Program-made: the position numbers and the translations under genes
In this document: piece by piece, positions 57,234 through 64,000 of the stretch
Layout: each line of letters begins with the position of its first letter
Position numbering within the stretch: position 1 is the stretch's first letter
Notes under the pieces: generated by a model
Database searches by the model: none
What the model saw: only the letters and a program-made list of their open reading frames with translations
What the model was told of the DNA's origin: nothing
Source: Candidatus Saccharimonadota bacterium
GTDB lineage: Bacteria > Patescibacteriota > Saccharimonadia > Saccharimonadales > Saccharimonadaceae
Length of the DNA: 64,000 bases
Assembly: GCA_017531585.1 (NCBI GenBank)
Contig: JAFXKT010000002.1
Span: 196,203 to 260,202, forward strand
Direction of reading: 5' to 3'

Positions 57234-57274
57234 ATTTAATCGAAAACAAGAATGGCTTTAGTGGAGGTACTAAG

Positions 57275-57294
57275 CTAGCCTTTGGCTAGTTTTT
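57275..57294 (+). terminator. Terminator or attenuator between infA and rpmJ
   Basis: CTAGCC ttt GGCTAG followed by five T's, about 50 bases before rpmJ. No new minus-10 is clear between it and rpmJ, so part of the transcripts may read through. Confidence 0.65.
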
Positions 57295-57342
57295 ATCTAT
57301 ATCTAAAGACCGTAAGTTTTCGGAAAGGAAATTTTCATTTAC

Positions 57343-57459
57343 ATGAAAGTACGTGCAAGTGTAAAGAAAATTAGCCCTGACGATATTATTGTGCGCCGTA
57401 AAGGTGTGCTTCGTATCATCAACAAGAAGAAACCTAAGAATAAACAAAGGCAGGGTTAA
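57343..57459 (+). CDS. rpmJ: 50S ribosomal protein bL36 (zinc-free type)
   Basis: 38 residues, [21 protein letters not shown] then [17 protein letters not shown], the bL36 pattern without the Cys/His zinc ligands. GGAAAGG lies upstream. It precedes rpsM, its usual neighbour. Too short for ordinary gene-length cut-offs. Confidence 0.93.
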   Translation: MKVRASVKKISPDDIIVRRKGVLRIINKKKPKNKQRQG

Positions 57460-57461
57460 GC

Positions 57462-57848
57462 ATGGCAAGAATCGCCGGTGTCACAATTCCTAGCGAAAAG
57501 CAGGTCTGGATTGGACTTACTTACGTTTATGGTATTGGACGCACCACAAGCAAAGCCATCCTTGCGGCGGCTAAGATTGAGCCGACCACTCGGGTGAAGG
57601 ATCTCACCGAGGCTGAAGAGCAAAAGCTCAACGATATTATTTCTAGTAAATATTCCGTTGAAGGAGACTTGAAGCGCCTCGTGACGAACAATATTAAACG
57701 TATCAAGGATATTAATTCCTACAAGGGGCTCCGCCACAAAGCCGGTCTTCCAGTAAACGGTCAGCGCACCCGCACGAATGCGCGCACCCGCAAAGGTAAG
57801 GCTATCGCCGTTGGTGGCGCACAACCAAAAGCAGCAAGTAAAACTTAA
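57462..57848 (+). CDS. rpsM: 30S ribosomal protein uS13
   Basis: 128 residues ([52 protein letters not shown]). It contacts the P-site tRNA and the 50S subunit. Two bases after rpmJ. Confidence 0.98.
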   Translation: MARIAGVTIPSEKQVWIGLTYVYGIGRTTSKAILAAAKIEPTTRVKDLTEAEEQKLNDIISSKYSVEGDLKRLVTNNIKRIKDINSYKGLRHKAGLPVNGQRTRTNARTRKGKAIAVGGAQPKAASKT

Positions 57849-57866
57849 GGAGTATAGGAAGTTAGT

Positions 57867-58298
57867 ATGGCAGAAGATACAACTAAAGCTCCTGAAGTGG
57901 AGCAAGCAGTTAAAGCACCAAAAACCAAAGGCAAAAAGGGCAAACGTGTTGTCCAGTCTGGCGAGGTGCACATTCAAGCAACCTTTAATAACACCATTAT
58001 CAGCGTAAGCGATAAGAGCGGTCAGGTCTTGGCCGCATCATCCGCTGGCGCAAATGGCTTCCGTGGTTCCAAGAAGGGTACCGCATACGCTGCACAGGTT
58101 GCTGCAGAAAAAGTTGCCGAAATCGCAAAGCGCGATCATGGCATGAGCAGCGTCGATGTCTTCGTTAAGGGTATCGGTCTTGGTCGCGATAGCGCCATCC
58201 GCGCCTTTAGCACCCTAGGCATGACAATCAATAGCATTACGGACAAGACACCAATCAAGCACGGTGGCTGCCGTCCTAAAGGAGAAAGGAAACCATAA
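57867..58298 (+). CDS. rpsK: 30S ribosomal protein uS11
   Basis: 143 residues: a short Lys-rich N-terminal extension then GEVHIQATFNNTIISVSDKSG and DKTPIKHGGCRPKGERKP, canonical. Overlaps rpsD by one base. Confidence 0.98.
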   Translation: MAEDTTKAPEVEQAVKAPKTKGKKGKRVVQSGEVHIQATFNNTIISVSDKSGQVLAASSAGANGFRGSKKGTAYAAQVAAEKVAEIAKRDHGMSSVDVFVKGIGLGRDSAIRAFSTLGMTINSITDKTPIKHGGCRPKGERKP

Positions 58299-58900
58299 TG
58301 GCACGTGATTTATCACCTATTGGAAAACAATCTCGCCGTGAAGGTTATGCACTTGCTCCAAAAGCGCAGAAAGTCATGGCAAAGAAGACCGGTATTCCAG
58401 GTCAACACGCCGATATGCGAATCCGTGGCGGTAGTCTTTACCTAACCCAGCTTCGCGAAAAGCAGAAAGTTCGCCGCATTTACGGACTACTCGAAAAGCA
58501 GTTCGCAAAATTGATGCGCGAAGCACAGCGTGCAGAAGGTATGACAGGTGAAAACCTTCTTAACTTCCTAGAACGCCGCGCAGACAACGTTGTCTACCGT
58601 GCAGGTCTAGCCAGCACTCGTCGTGCTGCACGTCAGCTCGTTTCTCATGGACACTTCACACTAAACGGCAAGCGTATCGATATTCCATCCATCCGCCTAA
58701 GTGCCGGCGACGTTCTTGAAGTACGTCCAAAATCCAAGAAGAACAGCTACTTCACCAATATCAATGGCGAAGCACAGCCACTATCTTGGATGAAATCTGA
58801 CCTCAAGAATCTTAAAATTGAGATTACAGGTACACCAAAGCGCGAAGAAGCAGAGGTGGGCATCAACGAACAGTTAATCGTCGAGTATTACTCACGCTAA
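58298..58900 (+). CDS. rpsD: 30S ribosomal protein uS4
   Basis: 200 residues with the S4 RNA-binding domain (RRADNVVYRAGLASTRRAARQLVSHGHFTLNGKRIDIPS). N-terminal zinc cysteines are absent. uS4 starts 30S assembly and in E. coli represses this operon. Confidence 0.98.
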   Translation: MARDLSPIGKQSRREGYALAPKAQKVMAKKTGIPGQHADMRIRGGSLYLTQLREKQKVRRIYGLLEKQFAKLMREAQRAEGMTGENLLNFLERRADNVVYRAGLASTRRAARQLVSHGHFTLNGKRIDIPSIRLSAGDVLEVRPKSKKNSYFTNINGEAQPLSWMKSDLKNLKIEITGTPKREEAEVGINEQLIVEYYSR

Positions 58901-58909
58901 AGGAGAACT

Positions 58910-59833
58910 ATGACAAAAGTAATTCATGAAGCAGAACTAGCAGAGATCAAAGACCTTGGTGAAAACAGTTCAAGCTTTATTATCAAGCCACTTTACTATG
59001 GCTATGGTAATACTCTTGGTAATTCACTACGTCGTGTTCTTCTATCCAGCATTAAAGGTGCCGCAATCGTTGCTTTCCGCATCGAAGGTACCACCCACGA
59101 ATTTTCCGCCATTCCAGGCATCAAGGAAGATACCGTGGATATCATGCTCAATCTTAAAAACATTCACTTCAAGTCTCACTCTGACGAGCCAGTTGAAGTA
59201 CACTTCGAAAAGAAGGGTGCTGGCGTAGTCAAGGCTGGCGATATCAAACTCCCAGCAGAGCTTGAACTATCCAACCCACAGCAGCAAATCTGCACCATCG
59301 ATGATCCAAACTTCACCCTAAAGATGGATTTTGTCGTCGATACTGGCCGTGGCTACCTAAGTATCGAACAGGCTGGTCAGGACCGCATCCACAGCGACAT
59401 GATCGCTCTAGACGCTGTCTTTACCCCAGTTCTACGCGTACGCTACAACGCAGAAAATACTCGTGTTGGACAGGATACTAACTTGCAGCAGCTAACCCTT
59501 ACGATTGATACCGATGGTACTATTACACCACGCGAAGCTTTCGAAGAAGCAGCAGCAATTCTAGTAAACCAGTACAAGGCACTTGCCGGCAGCACAACTG
59601 TCGAATCCGCACCAGCTCCAACTGCTGGCAAAGATGAAGCAGAAGCAGGTTCTACAACTCCAATTGAAGAGCTTGGTCTTTCGGCTCGTACCGCAAACGC
59701 TTTGCTAAACAACGATATTCATACCGTTGCTCAGCTTAAAGCACTTTCGGACAGCGATTTAAAGGAGCTCAAGGGCTTCGGTGCTAAAGCGCTCGACGAA
59801 GTTAAAGATAAACTTACGGAGTTAAATATCTAA
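58910..59833 (+). CDS. rpoA: RNA polymerase alpha subunit
   Basis: 307 residues. The N-terminal domain (about 1-225; GYGNTLGNSLRRVLLSSIKGAA) assembles the polymerase and the C-terminal domain (about 245-307; EELGLSARTANALLNNDIHTVAQL, GFGAKALDEVKDKL) binds promoter UP elements and activators. A Gly/Ala/Ser/Pro linker joins them. GGAGAA upstream. Confidence 0.98.
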   Translation: MTKVIHEAELAEIKDLGENSSSFIIKPLYYGYGNTLGNSLRRVLLSSIKGAAIVAFRIEGTTHEFSAIPGIKEDTVDIMLNLKNIHFKSHSDEPVEVHFEKKGAGVVKAGDIKLPAELELSNPQQQICTIDDPNFTLKMDFVVDTGRGYLSIEQAGQDRIHSDMIALDAVFTPVLRVRYNAENTRVGQDTNLQQLTLTIDTDGTITPREAFEEAAAILVNQYKALAGSTTVESAPAPTAGKDEAEAGSTTPIEELGLSARTANALLNNDIHTVAQLKALSDSDLKELKGFGAKALDEVKDKLTELNI

Positions 59834-59834
59834 T

Positions 59835-60278
59835 ATGCATCGCCATGGATATAAAGGGCGCAAGTTCGGTCGCGAAACCGACCAACGCACTGCACTAACT
59901 CGCGGTCTGATGCGCTCCTTGTTTAAATACCAGGCAATCAATACGACTCTAGCAAAAGCTAAGGAAATTCGCCGCCCAGCTGAAAAGCTTATTACGCTTG
60001 CAAAGCGCGGCGACCTAGCTTCCCGCAGACTCGTGATTGCTCGTCTTGACGATACTGAAATGGGTAACTACCTCGTAGATGTTATCGCACCACAGGTCAA
60101 GCACGACAGCGGTTATCTCCGCATCGAACGCAACGGCTTCCGTGTTGGCGACAACACCGAAATGGCAACCATTTCCTTCGTTGATGACATCAAAGACATG
60201 CCAAAGCCAGCAAAGAAAGCTGCTACAAAAGCTGCTCCAAAAGCTGAGAAAAAGGCAGATAAGAAGGAGGAGAAATAA
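59835..60278 (+). CDS. rplQ: 50S ribosomal protein bL17
   Basis: 147 residues: the core (MHRHGYKGRKFGRETDQRTALTRGLMRSLFKY) followed by a Lys/Ala-rich C-terminal tail of about 30 residues. One base after rpoA. Confidence 0.97.
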   Translation: MHRHGYKGRKFGRETDQRTALTRGLMRSLFKYQAINTTLAKAKEIRRPAEKLITLAKRGDLASRRLVIARLDDTEMGNYLVDVIAPQVKHDSGYLRIERNGFRVGDNTEMATISFVDDIKDMPKPAKKAATKAAPKAEKKADKKEEK

Positions 60279-60280
60279 GT

Positions 60281-60706
60281 ATGAAAACTTATAGCCAAAA
60301 GTCCTCCGAGATCGCACGTGAATGGTGGATTATCGACGCTTCCACTTTGCCACTAGGCAAATTGGCCGTCGTAATCGCAGACAAGCTCATGGGCAAGTCT
60401 AAAGTTACCTACACGCCTCACACCGATAACGGTGACTATGTCGTCGTTGTTAACGCTAAGAACATCAAAGTTACTGGCGACAAGATGACAGACAAGCATT
60501 ACTACCGCCACTCTGGCTTCCCAGGCGGCTTGACCGATCTTACTCTCGCTGAAATCATCGAGAAAGATCCAACTCTAGCTGTTAAAAGCGCAGTTGCCGG
60601 TATGCTCCCAAAGAACAAACTTCAAGCTGAACGCATGAAGCGTCTCCGCGTCTTCGCAGGTGCAGAGCACACTCATACCGCTCAGACCCCAAAGGAGATT
60701 AAGTAA
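60281..60706 (+). CDS. rplM: 50S ribosomal protein uL13
   Basis: 141 residues (REWWIIDASTLPLGKLAVVIADKLMGKSKVTYTPH, YYRHSGFPGGL, AVAGMLPKNKL). An early 50S assembly protein. Overlaps rpsI by one base, the usual rplM-rpsI pair, here fused onto the alpha operon. Confidence 0.98.
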   Translation: MKTYSQKSSEIAREWWIIDASTLPLGKLAVVIADKLMGKSKVTYTPHTDNGDYVVVVNAKNIKVTGDKMTDKHYYRHSGFPGGLTDLTLAEIIEKDPTLAVKSAVAGMLPKNKLQAERMKRLRVFAGAEHTHTAQTPKEIK

Positions 60707-61110
60707 TGCCAGCAAAGAATGCTAAATACACCTACGGCAACGGTAGCCGCAAGGCTGCTACTGCCTCTGCTCGTCTTTACAAGGGCAAGGGTGAACTTAC
60801 TATCAACGGCAAGAGCGCTGCAGATTACTTCTGCAACAACAAGAGCCTTATCGCTGAAGTAACCGATCCACTAGCTCTAGTTCAGAAGCAGAAAGAGTTC
60901 GACGTTACTGTACTCGTAAAAGGCGGCGGTTCCGCCGGCCAGGTCGACGCAATCAAGCTAGCTATCTCTCGTGCATTGGTCCTCGAATTCCCAGAATTCC
61001 GCCCAGTACTCAAGAAGGCAGGCCTCATGAAGCGCGATCCACGCGAAAAGGAACGCAAGCACTACGGTCTTCGTGGCGCTCGCAAACGCGAACAGTTCAG
61101 CAAGCGTTAA
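60706..61110 (+). CDS. rpsI: 30S ribosomal protein uS9
   Basis: 134 residues ending in the canonical KHYGLRGARKREQFSKR, whose C-terminal Arg contacts P-site tRNA. GNGSRKAATASARLYKGKGELTINGKSA is conserved. Last gene of the superoperon. Confidence 0.98.
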   Translation: MPAKNAKYTYGNGSRKAATASARLYKGKGELTINGKSAADYFCNNKSLIAEVTDPLALVQKQKEFDVTVLVKGGGSAGQVDAIKLAISRALVLEFPEFRPVLKKAGLMKRDPREKERKHYGLRGARKREQFSKR

Positions 61111-61134
61111 TTTTATTAACGAAGAGAACACGAG

Positions 61135-61159
61135 AACCACTCCGAAAGGGGTGGTTTTT
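61135..61159 (+). terminator. Terminator of the alpha operon
   Basis: AACCACTCC gaaa GGGGTGGTT followed by TTT. Confidence 0.9.
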
Positions 61160-61172
61160 GGTTGAAAAAAAG

Positions 61173-61202
61173 AAAAATGACCGCATACAAATTACGGTCA
61201 TT
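61173..61202 (-). terminator. Terminator of the first prepilin gene
   Basis: Minus strand AATGACCG / CGGTCATT followed by T's. Confidence 0.85.
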
Positions 61203-61215
61203 ATCTTTTGCAATA

Positions 61216-61782
61216 TTATTTATTATCCTGACAAGCAATCGAGCCGCCCTCGAGCATCATAAGTAGAGCATAGTCATTAGAGTTGCCCGTAGGCTCTACA
61301 AAACCCTCCTCATCAGCACAGTTTGCCTTCCATGCGAAGATAATTACAGGATGATCTCCAGTCGAAGTACGATAATTCGATTTAGTAAATTCCTGCCTTG
61401 AAGACACTTCTTTTGCTAACATATTATAAATCGAGCCGTCCGGATCTCTGAATTTTTCACCACACGTCGTACCTTCGCCCAAATATAAATGACCAGAATT
61501 CACCATCGCTGGACATTCTTCATCTATATATTTTTTCACAAAGCTCTTATCAAAATTCAAATCAGAAGACTCTTTGGTTATCGGAACTCTACCATTATTA
61601 TTCGTGCGGTAGTCCTCCGTAGCCGCCTGAAATCGACTCAAATCTTGTCGTCGGCGAGTGTTTCTCTGAGAACGCTGCAATGCAGGAAGCGCAATGAATA
61701 CCATCAAGAATATTAAACCAGCAATCGCGAGGACGAGAACCACCTCAATAATCGTGAAGGCCTTTTTATTATTTTTAGTCAT
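61216..61782 (-). CDS. Type IV prepilin / pseudopilin, copy 1
   Basis: 188 residues with a class III signal MTKNNKKA cut before FTIIEVVLVLAIAGLIFLMVFIALPAL, the hydrophobic pilin helix with Glu at position 5 of the mature protein. The residue before the cut is Ala rather than Gly. The globular part has four Cys (ECPAM, TTCGEK, ANCADE, IACQD). These proteins build surface pili or a DNA-uptake or secretion pseudopilus. Its first 45 codons are nearly identical to copy 2 downstream in the window. Confidence 0.9.
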   Translation of the reverse strand: MTKNNKKAFTIIEVVLVLAIAGLIFLMVFIALPALQRSQRNTRRRQDLSRFQAATEDYRTNNNGRVPITKESSDLNFDKSFVKKYIDEECPAMVNSGHLYLGEGTTCGEKFRDPDGSIYNMLAKEVSSRQEFTKSNYRTSTGDHPVIIFAWKANCADEEGFVEPTGNSNDYALLMMLEGGSIACQDNK

Positions 61783-61800
61783 AGCTTATATATAACTCCT
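61653..61800 (-). repeat. Duplicated segment, copy 1 (prepilin 5' end)
   Basis: About 148 bases covering the leader, start and first 45 codons match 62390-62538 with few differences, including the identical codons around the start and the upstream ACTCCTA sequence. Confidence 0.75.
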
Positions 61801-61850
61801 ACTAATAAAGCTTACGTTTTATACTAGTATAACACCAAAAACGACCCATC

Positions 61851-61879
61851 AAAAAGGCGCCCTTAATGTAGGCGCCTTT
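61851..61879 (-). terminator. Terminator of the second prepilin gene
   Basis: AAAGGCGCC / GGCGCCTTT hairpin with A's beyond it (T's on the minus strand). Confidence 0.85.
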
Positions 61880-61886
61880 ATAAATT

Positions 61887-62519
61887 TTATTGGTTATCGC
61901 CGCAGTATATTGCGCCACCCTCAAGAGCGTATACGATAGCTACATCGCTCGCACCACCGCTAGAACGCGCTAGTGGCTGAGCCTCATTACCCGAACAAAT
62001 CGAATTAGTAGCAAGATAGACCAAATGATCTCTCCTCATAGTCTCAGTAGACATCCAGGCACCACCATCGCCCTTATTGTCAAGATACAAAAGAGGCTGA
62101 GCATTCCCGAAGGTCAAGCTATAGTTAGCACCATCCGGATCCTTAAACTGATCACCGGAACAATTATATTTATAAGTAATTGACTGCGACGTGTTTCCAG
62201 CAAGACTATTATCGTGAGTTCCTTCATCGCAAGTCGAGTCAATAAATCTCTTTACGAACCCAGGATCAACATTATCTTCCGAAATCTTATTTGCTGAATG
62301 CCAACCAGCATAAGTAGAAGGTGACTTACCATTATTATTAGTCTGATATTCTGTTACGGCACTCAAGATTCTAGCCATATCCTGCCTGCGGCGAGTATTT
62401 CTCTGGCCACGTTGCAATGCTGGAAGCGCGATGAATACCATCAAGAAAATCAAGCCAGCGATTGCGAGCACCAAAACAACCTCGATAATCGTGAAGGCCT
62501 TTTTATTATTTTTAGTCAT
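61887..62519 (-). CDS. Type IV prepilin / pseudopilin, copy 2
   Basis: 210 residues. The same class III signal and pilin helix as copy 1, then a different globular part with cysteines (STCDEG, YNCSGD, SICSGN, IYCGDN) and the shared ending theme ALEGGxIxCxDN. Start at ATG 62519 by match to copy 1; eight codons upstream are in frame but precede the conserved start. It is transcribed from the divergent region shared with the sulfotransferase gene; its own terminator makes the two prepilins separate units. Confidence 0.9.
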   Translation of the reverse strand: MTKNNKKAFTIIEVVLVLAIAGLIFLMVFIALPALQRGQRNTRRRQDMARILSAVTEYQTNNNGKSPSTYAGWHSANKISEDNVDPGFVKRFIDSTCDEGTHDNSLAGNTSQSITYKYNCSGDQFKDPDGANYSLTFGNAQPLLYLDNKGDGGAWMSTETMRRDHLVYLATNSICSGNEAQPLARSSGGASDVAIVYALEGGAIYCGDNQ

Positions 62520-62538
62520 AGCTTTTATATAACTCCTA
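62390..62538 (-). repeat. Duplicated segment, copy 2 (prepilin 5' end)
   Basis: Counterpart of the repeat at 61653-61800. Confidence 0.75.
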
Positions 62539-62547
62539 TTCAATAAA

Positions 62548-62610
62548 GCTTATGTTTATTACTTAATATAATAACATAAGCATTATCACATGTTTAGCTT
62601 ATGCTAAAAT
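62548..62610. promoter_or_regulatory. Divergent promoter region of prepilin 2 and the sulfotransferase
   Basis: GCTTATG at 62548-62554 and 62597-62603 and CATAAGC at 62575-62581 make three alternating inverted copies. The last is part of TTATGCTAAAAT (62599-62610), the plus-strand minus-10; the middle one on the minus strand is part of TATGTTATTAT. The symmetry may be just paired extended promoters or an operator. Confidence 0.55.
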
Positions 62611-62631
62611 AGATACAAGCATAGGAGGTTT

Positions 62632-64000
62632 ATGAGCACTACTCAACGGATCAAAAATATATTCAAGGTCCTATCTAATATCTTTTTCATTCTCATTTTT
62701 ATCGCATTCTTCGCGATTATCATATATATGGCGGCAACTGGCCTCTTTCGTGGCCATGAAGCTCTAGAAGAAGAACAAAGCCTAATTACGACCCAAGCTA
62801 GCTACGAGAAAGAATTCACGACAGACGGCACTAGCTTCGATAGTCCAAAAGTCATCCTAAACCCTTACAAAAACTCGCCTCTTACCGCCCTAGTAATCTT
62901 TCATAGCGATAAAGAAATCGCACCAACTGTCAAAGTTGAGGGTAAAGACAATAAAACCAGCATTACTCACAGCTTTAAATCAGGCACAGACCACCTCCTG
63001 CCAATTTATGGCCTCTATGCAGATTACGATAATAAAATCACGATCAGCTACGAAGATTCCGGCGAGACAAAGAGCAAAGAAATCAGCATCAAAACCGACC
63101 CACTCCCAGAAAACATCGCAAAAGCAGAAATTACTGCCGCAAACAAAGAACAGCTAGACAATAGCCTATATTTCTTCTCGCCAAGTAGCAATTCACTAGC
63201 CGCAGCTTACGACATCAATGGTGAGGTTCGCTGGTATCTTACTCAAAAGACCTCTTGGGATAACAAGAGACTCAAAAACGGCCACATCCTAATCAGTACC
63301 GAACGCATAATTAACACCCCATACTACATGTCTGGCATGTATGAGATAGATCTACTCGGCAAAATCTACAAGGAATATAGCATTCCCGGTGGCTACCATC
63401 ACGATTATTTCGAGATGCCAAGCGGCAACCTTCTTGTCGCAAGCGACGATTTCGGCTCCACCAACAACACCGTCGAGGATTACATCGTAGAGATTGACCG
63501 CGAATCCGGCGAAGTAGTCAAAGAATTCGACCTAAAGAAGCTAATCCCAACAGAAAGTACTGGTAACGAAAACTACTCCGCCGCGGACTGGTTCCACAAC
63601 AACTCTATCTGGTACGACGAAGCCACTAACAGCGTCTTATTATCTGGCAGACATGCCGATGCGGTCCTTAGCCTAGATTACGAGAGTGCCACACTTAACT
63701 GGATTATTGGCGACCCAACGGGTTGGCCAGAATCCATGCAAAAATACTTCTTTACGCCAGTCGGCGAAGGCTTCGAATGGCAATGGAGTCAGCACGCCGC
63801 CATGGTCACGCCAGAAGGCTATATCTTCCTCTTCGATAACGGCAATAACAAAAGCAAAAATAAAGAGAACTACATCTCGGCAGAAAACAGCTATTCTCGT
63901 GGCGTCATGTACAAAATTAATACAGAGAACAAAACCATCGAGCAAGTCTATCAATACGGCAAGGAGCGAGGCAGCGATTTCTATTCACCATACATCTCCG
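62632..64000 (+). CDS. Arylsulfate sulfotransferase-like protein (3' end outside the window)
   Basis: About 456 codons are visible, with no stop before the window end. A membrane anchor (about 15-37) precedes an N-terminal beta-domain and a propeller-type domain with GGYHHDYFEMPSGNLL, YIVEIDRESGEVVKEFDL, DWFHNNSIWYDEATNSVLLSGRH, LNWIIGDP and QWSQHAAMVTPEGYIFLFDNG. The His, Arg and HH motifs match bacterial arylsulfate sulfotransferases, which move sulfate between phenolic compounds outside the cytoplasm. AGGAGGT precedes ATG 62632. Substrate unknown. Confidence 0.82.
   Translation, partial: MSTTQRIKNIFKVLSNIFFILIFIAFFAIIIYMAATGLFRGHEALEEEQSLITTQASYEKEFTTDGTSFDSPKVILNPYKNSPLTALVIFHSDKEIAPTVKVEGKDNKTSITHSFKSGTDHLLPIYGLYADYDNKITISYEDSGETKSKEISIKTDPLPENIAKAEITAANKEQLDNSLYFFSPSSNSLAAAYDINGEVRWYLTQKTSWDNKRLKNGHILISTERIINTPYYMSGMYEIDLLGKIYKEYSIPGGYHHDYFEMPSGNLLVASDDFGSTNNTVEDYIVEIDRESGEVVKEFDLKKLIPTESTGNENYSAADWFHNNSIWYDEATNSVLLSGRHADAVLSLDYESATLNWIIGDPTGWPESMQKYFFTPVGEGFEWQWSQHAAMVTPEGYIFLFDNGNNKSKNKENYISAENSYSRGVMYKINTENKTIEQVYQYGKERGSDFYSPYIS

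Noticed and set aside
1..64000. UGA recoding to Gly or Trp (code 25 or 4)
   Set aside because: No gene has in-frame TGA where a residue is needed, and one gene ends in TGA within its terminator.
1..64000. CRISPR array, insertion sequence or prophage
   Set aside because: No regularly spaced repeats, no transposase, integrase or phage structural gene seen; the only repeats are a two-copy prepilin segment and short intergenic ones.

Overview
The window looks like a piece of a Patescibacteria (CPR) chromosome, most likely Candidatus Saccharibacteria (TM7). The signs are small genes, a ribosomal-protein block with no uL30 gene between uS5 and uL15, ribosomal proteins without zinc ligands (bL33, bL36, uS14, uS4), many single-pass surface proteins of unknown function, and no biosynthetic pathways. 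The genetic code is standard. Nearly all genes stop with TAA or TAG, and I found one TGA stop. The organism assignment is inferred from gene content, not from a search.

Layout. 1-9.3 kb is a mixed region: small hypotheticals, tRNA-Thr(GGT), a metallo-hydrolase, a phosphatase/ASCH fusion, a three-gene membrane operon with a PAP2 phosphatase, bL33 and two membrane-anchored ectodomain proteins. 9.3-14.5 kb (mostly minus) carries rplA, rplK, cdsA, nusG and secE, each separated by terminators and foreign genes. 14.6-24.7 kb (mostly minus) carries a glucan phosphorylase, a gtrA-VTC-DUF4956-cotH operon, tRNA-Gln(CTG), a CYTH protein and a CapA-like protein. 24.8-42.3 kb (plus) carries an ABC-F ATPase and an expanded str region: rpsL-rpsG, a three-gene cell-wall-hydrolase cluster, fusA, five unknown genes, tuf, and two more surface genes. 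42.3-61.1 kb is the S10-spc-alpha ribosomal superoperon, interrupted by a sugar nucleotidyltransferase (between rpsJ and rplC), two membrane genes (between rpsH and rplF) and a sortase-fold protein after secY. 61.2-64 kb has two tandem type IV prepilins and the start of an arylsulfate sulfotransferase.

The core genes supply translation, Sec export and transcription. The inserted genes are almost all envelope or surface proteins, which fits an epibiont that interacts with a host cell. The most unusual items are an EF-G whose NKxD motif reads NKIN; a sortase-fold protein that has lost its catalytic His, Cys and Arg; a three-domain murein hydrolase inside the str region; a secreted or membrane protein with two identical-register HxH...CPxC repeats; and a tandem pair of large unknown paralogs between fusA and tuf.

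Regulation is unusually readable. Many promoters fit TTGACA-17-TATAAT or an extended minus-10, TTATGnTAAAAT. A class of genes has the minus-10 box only 6-10 bases before the ATG, so they are probably leaderless. A second class has long structured leaders with strong Shine-Dalgarno sequences. In several places the T-tract of a terminator runs directly into the minus-35 box of the next gene. rpsL, rpsJ, rplC and rplA have leaders with stable predicted helices that could mediate ribosomal-protein feedback.
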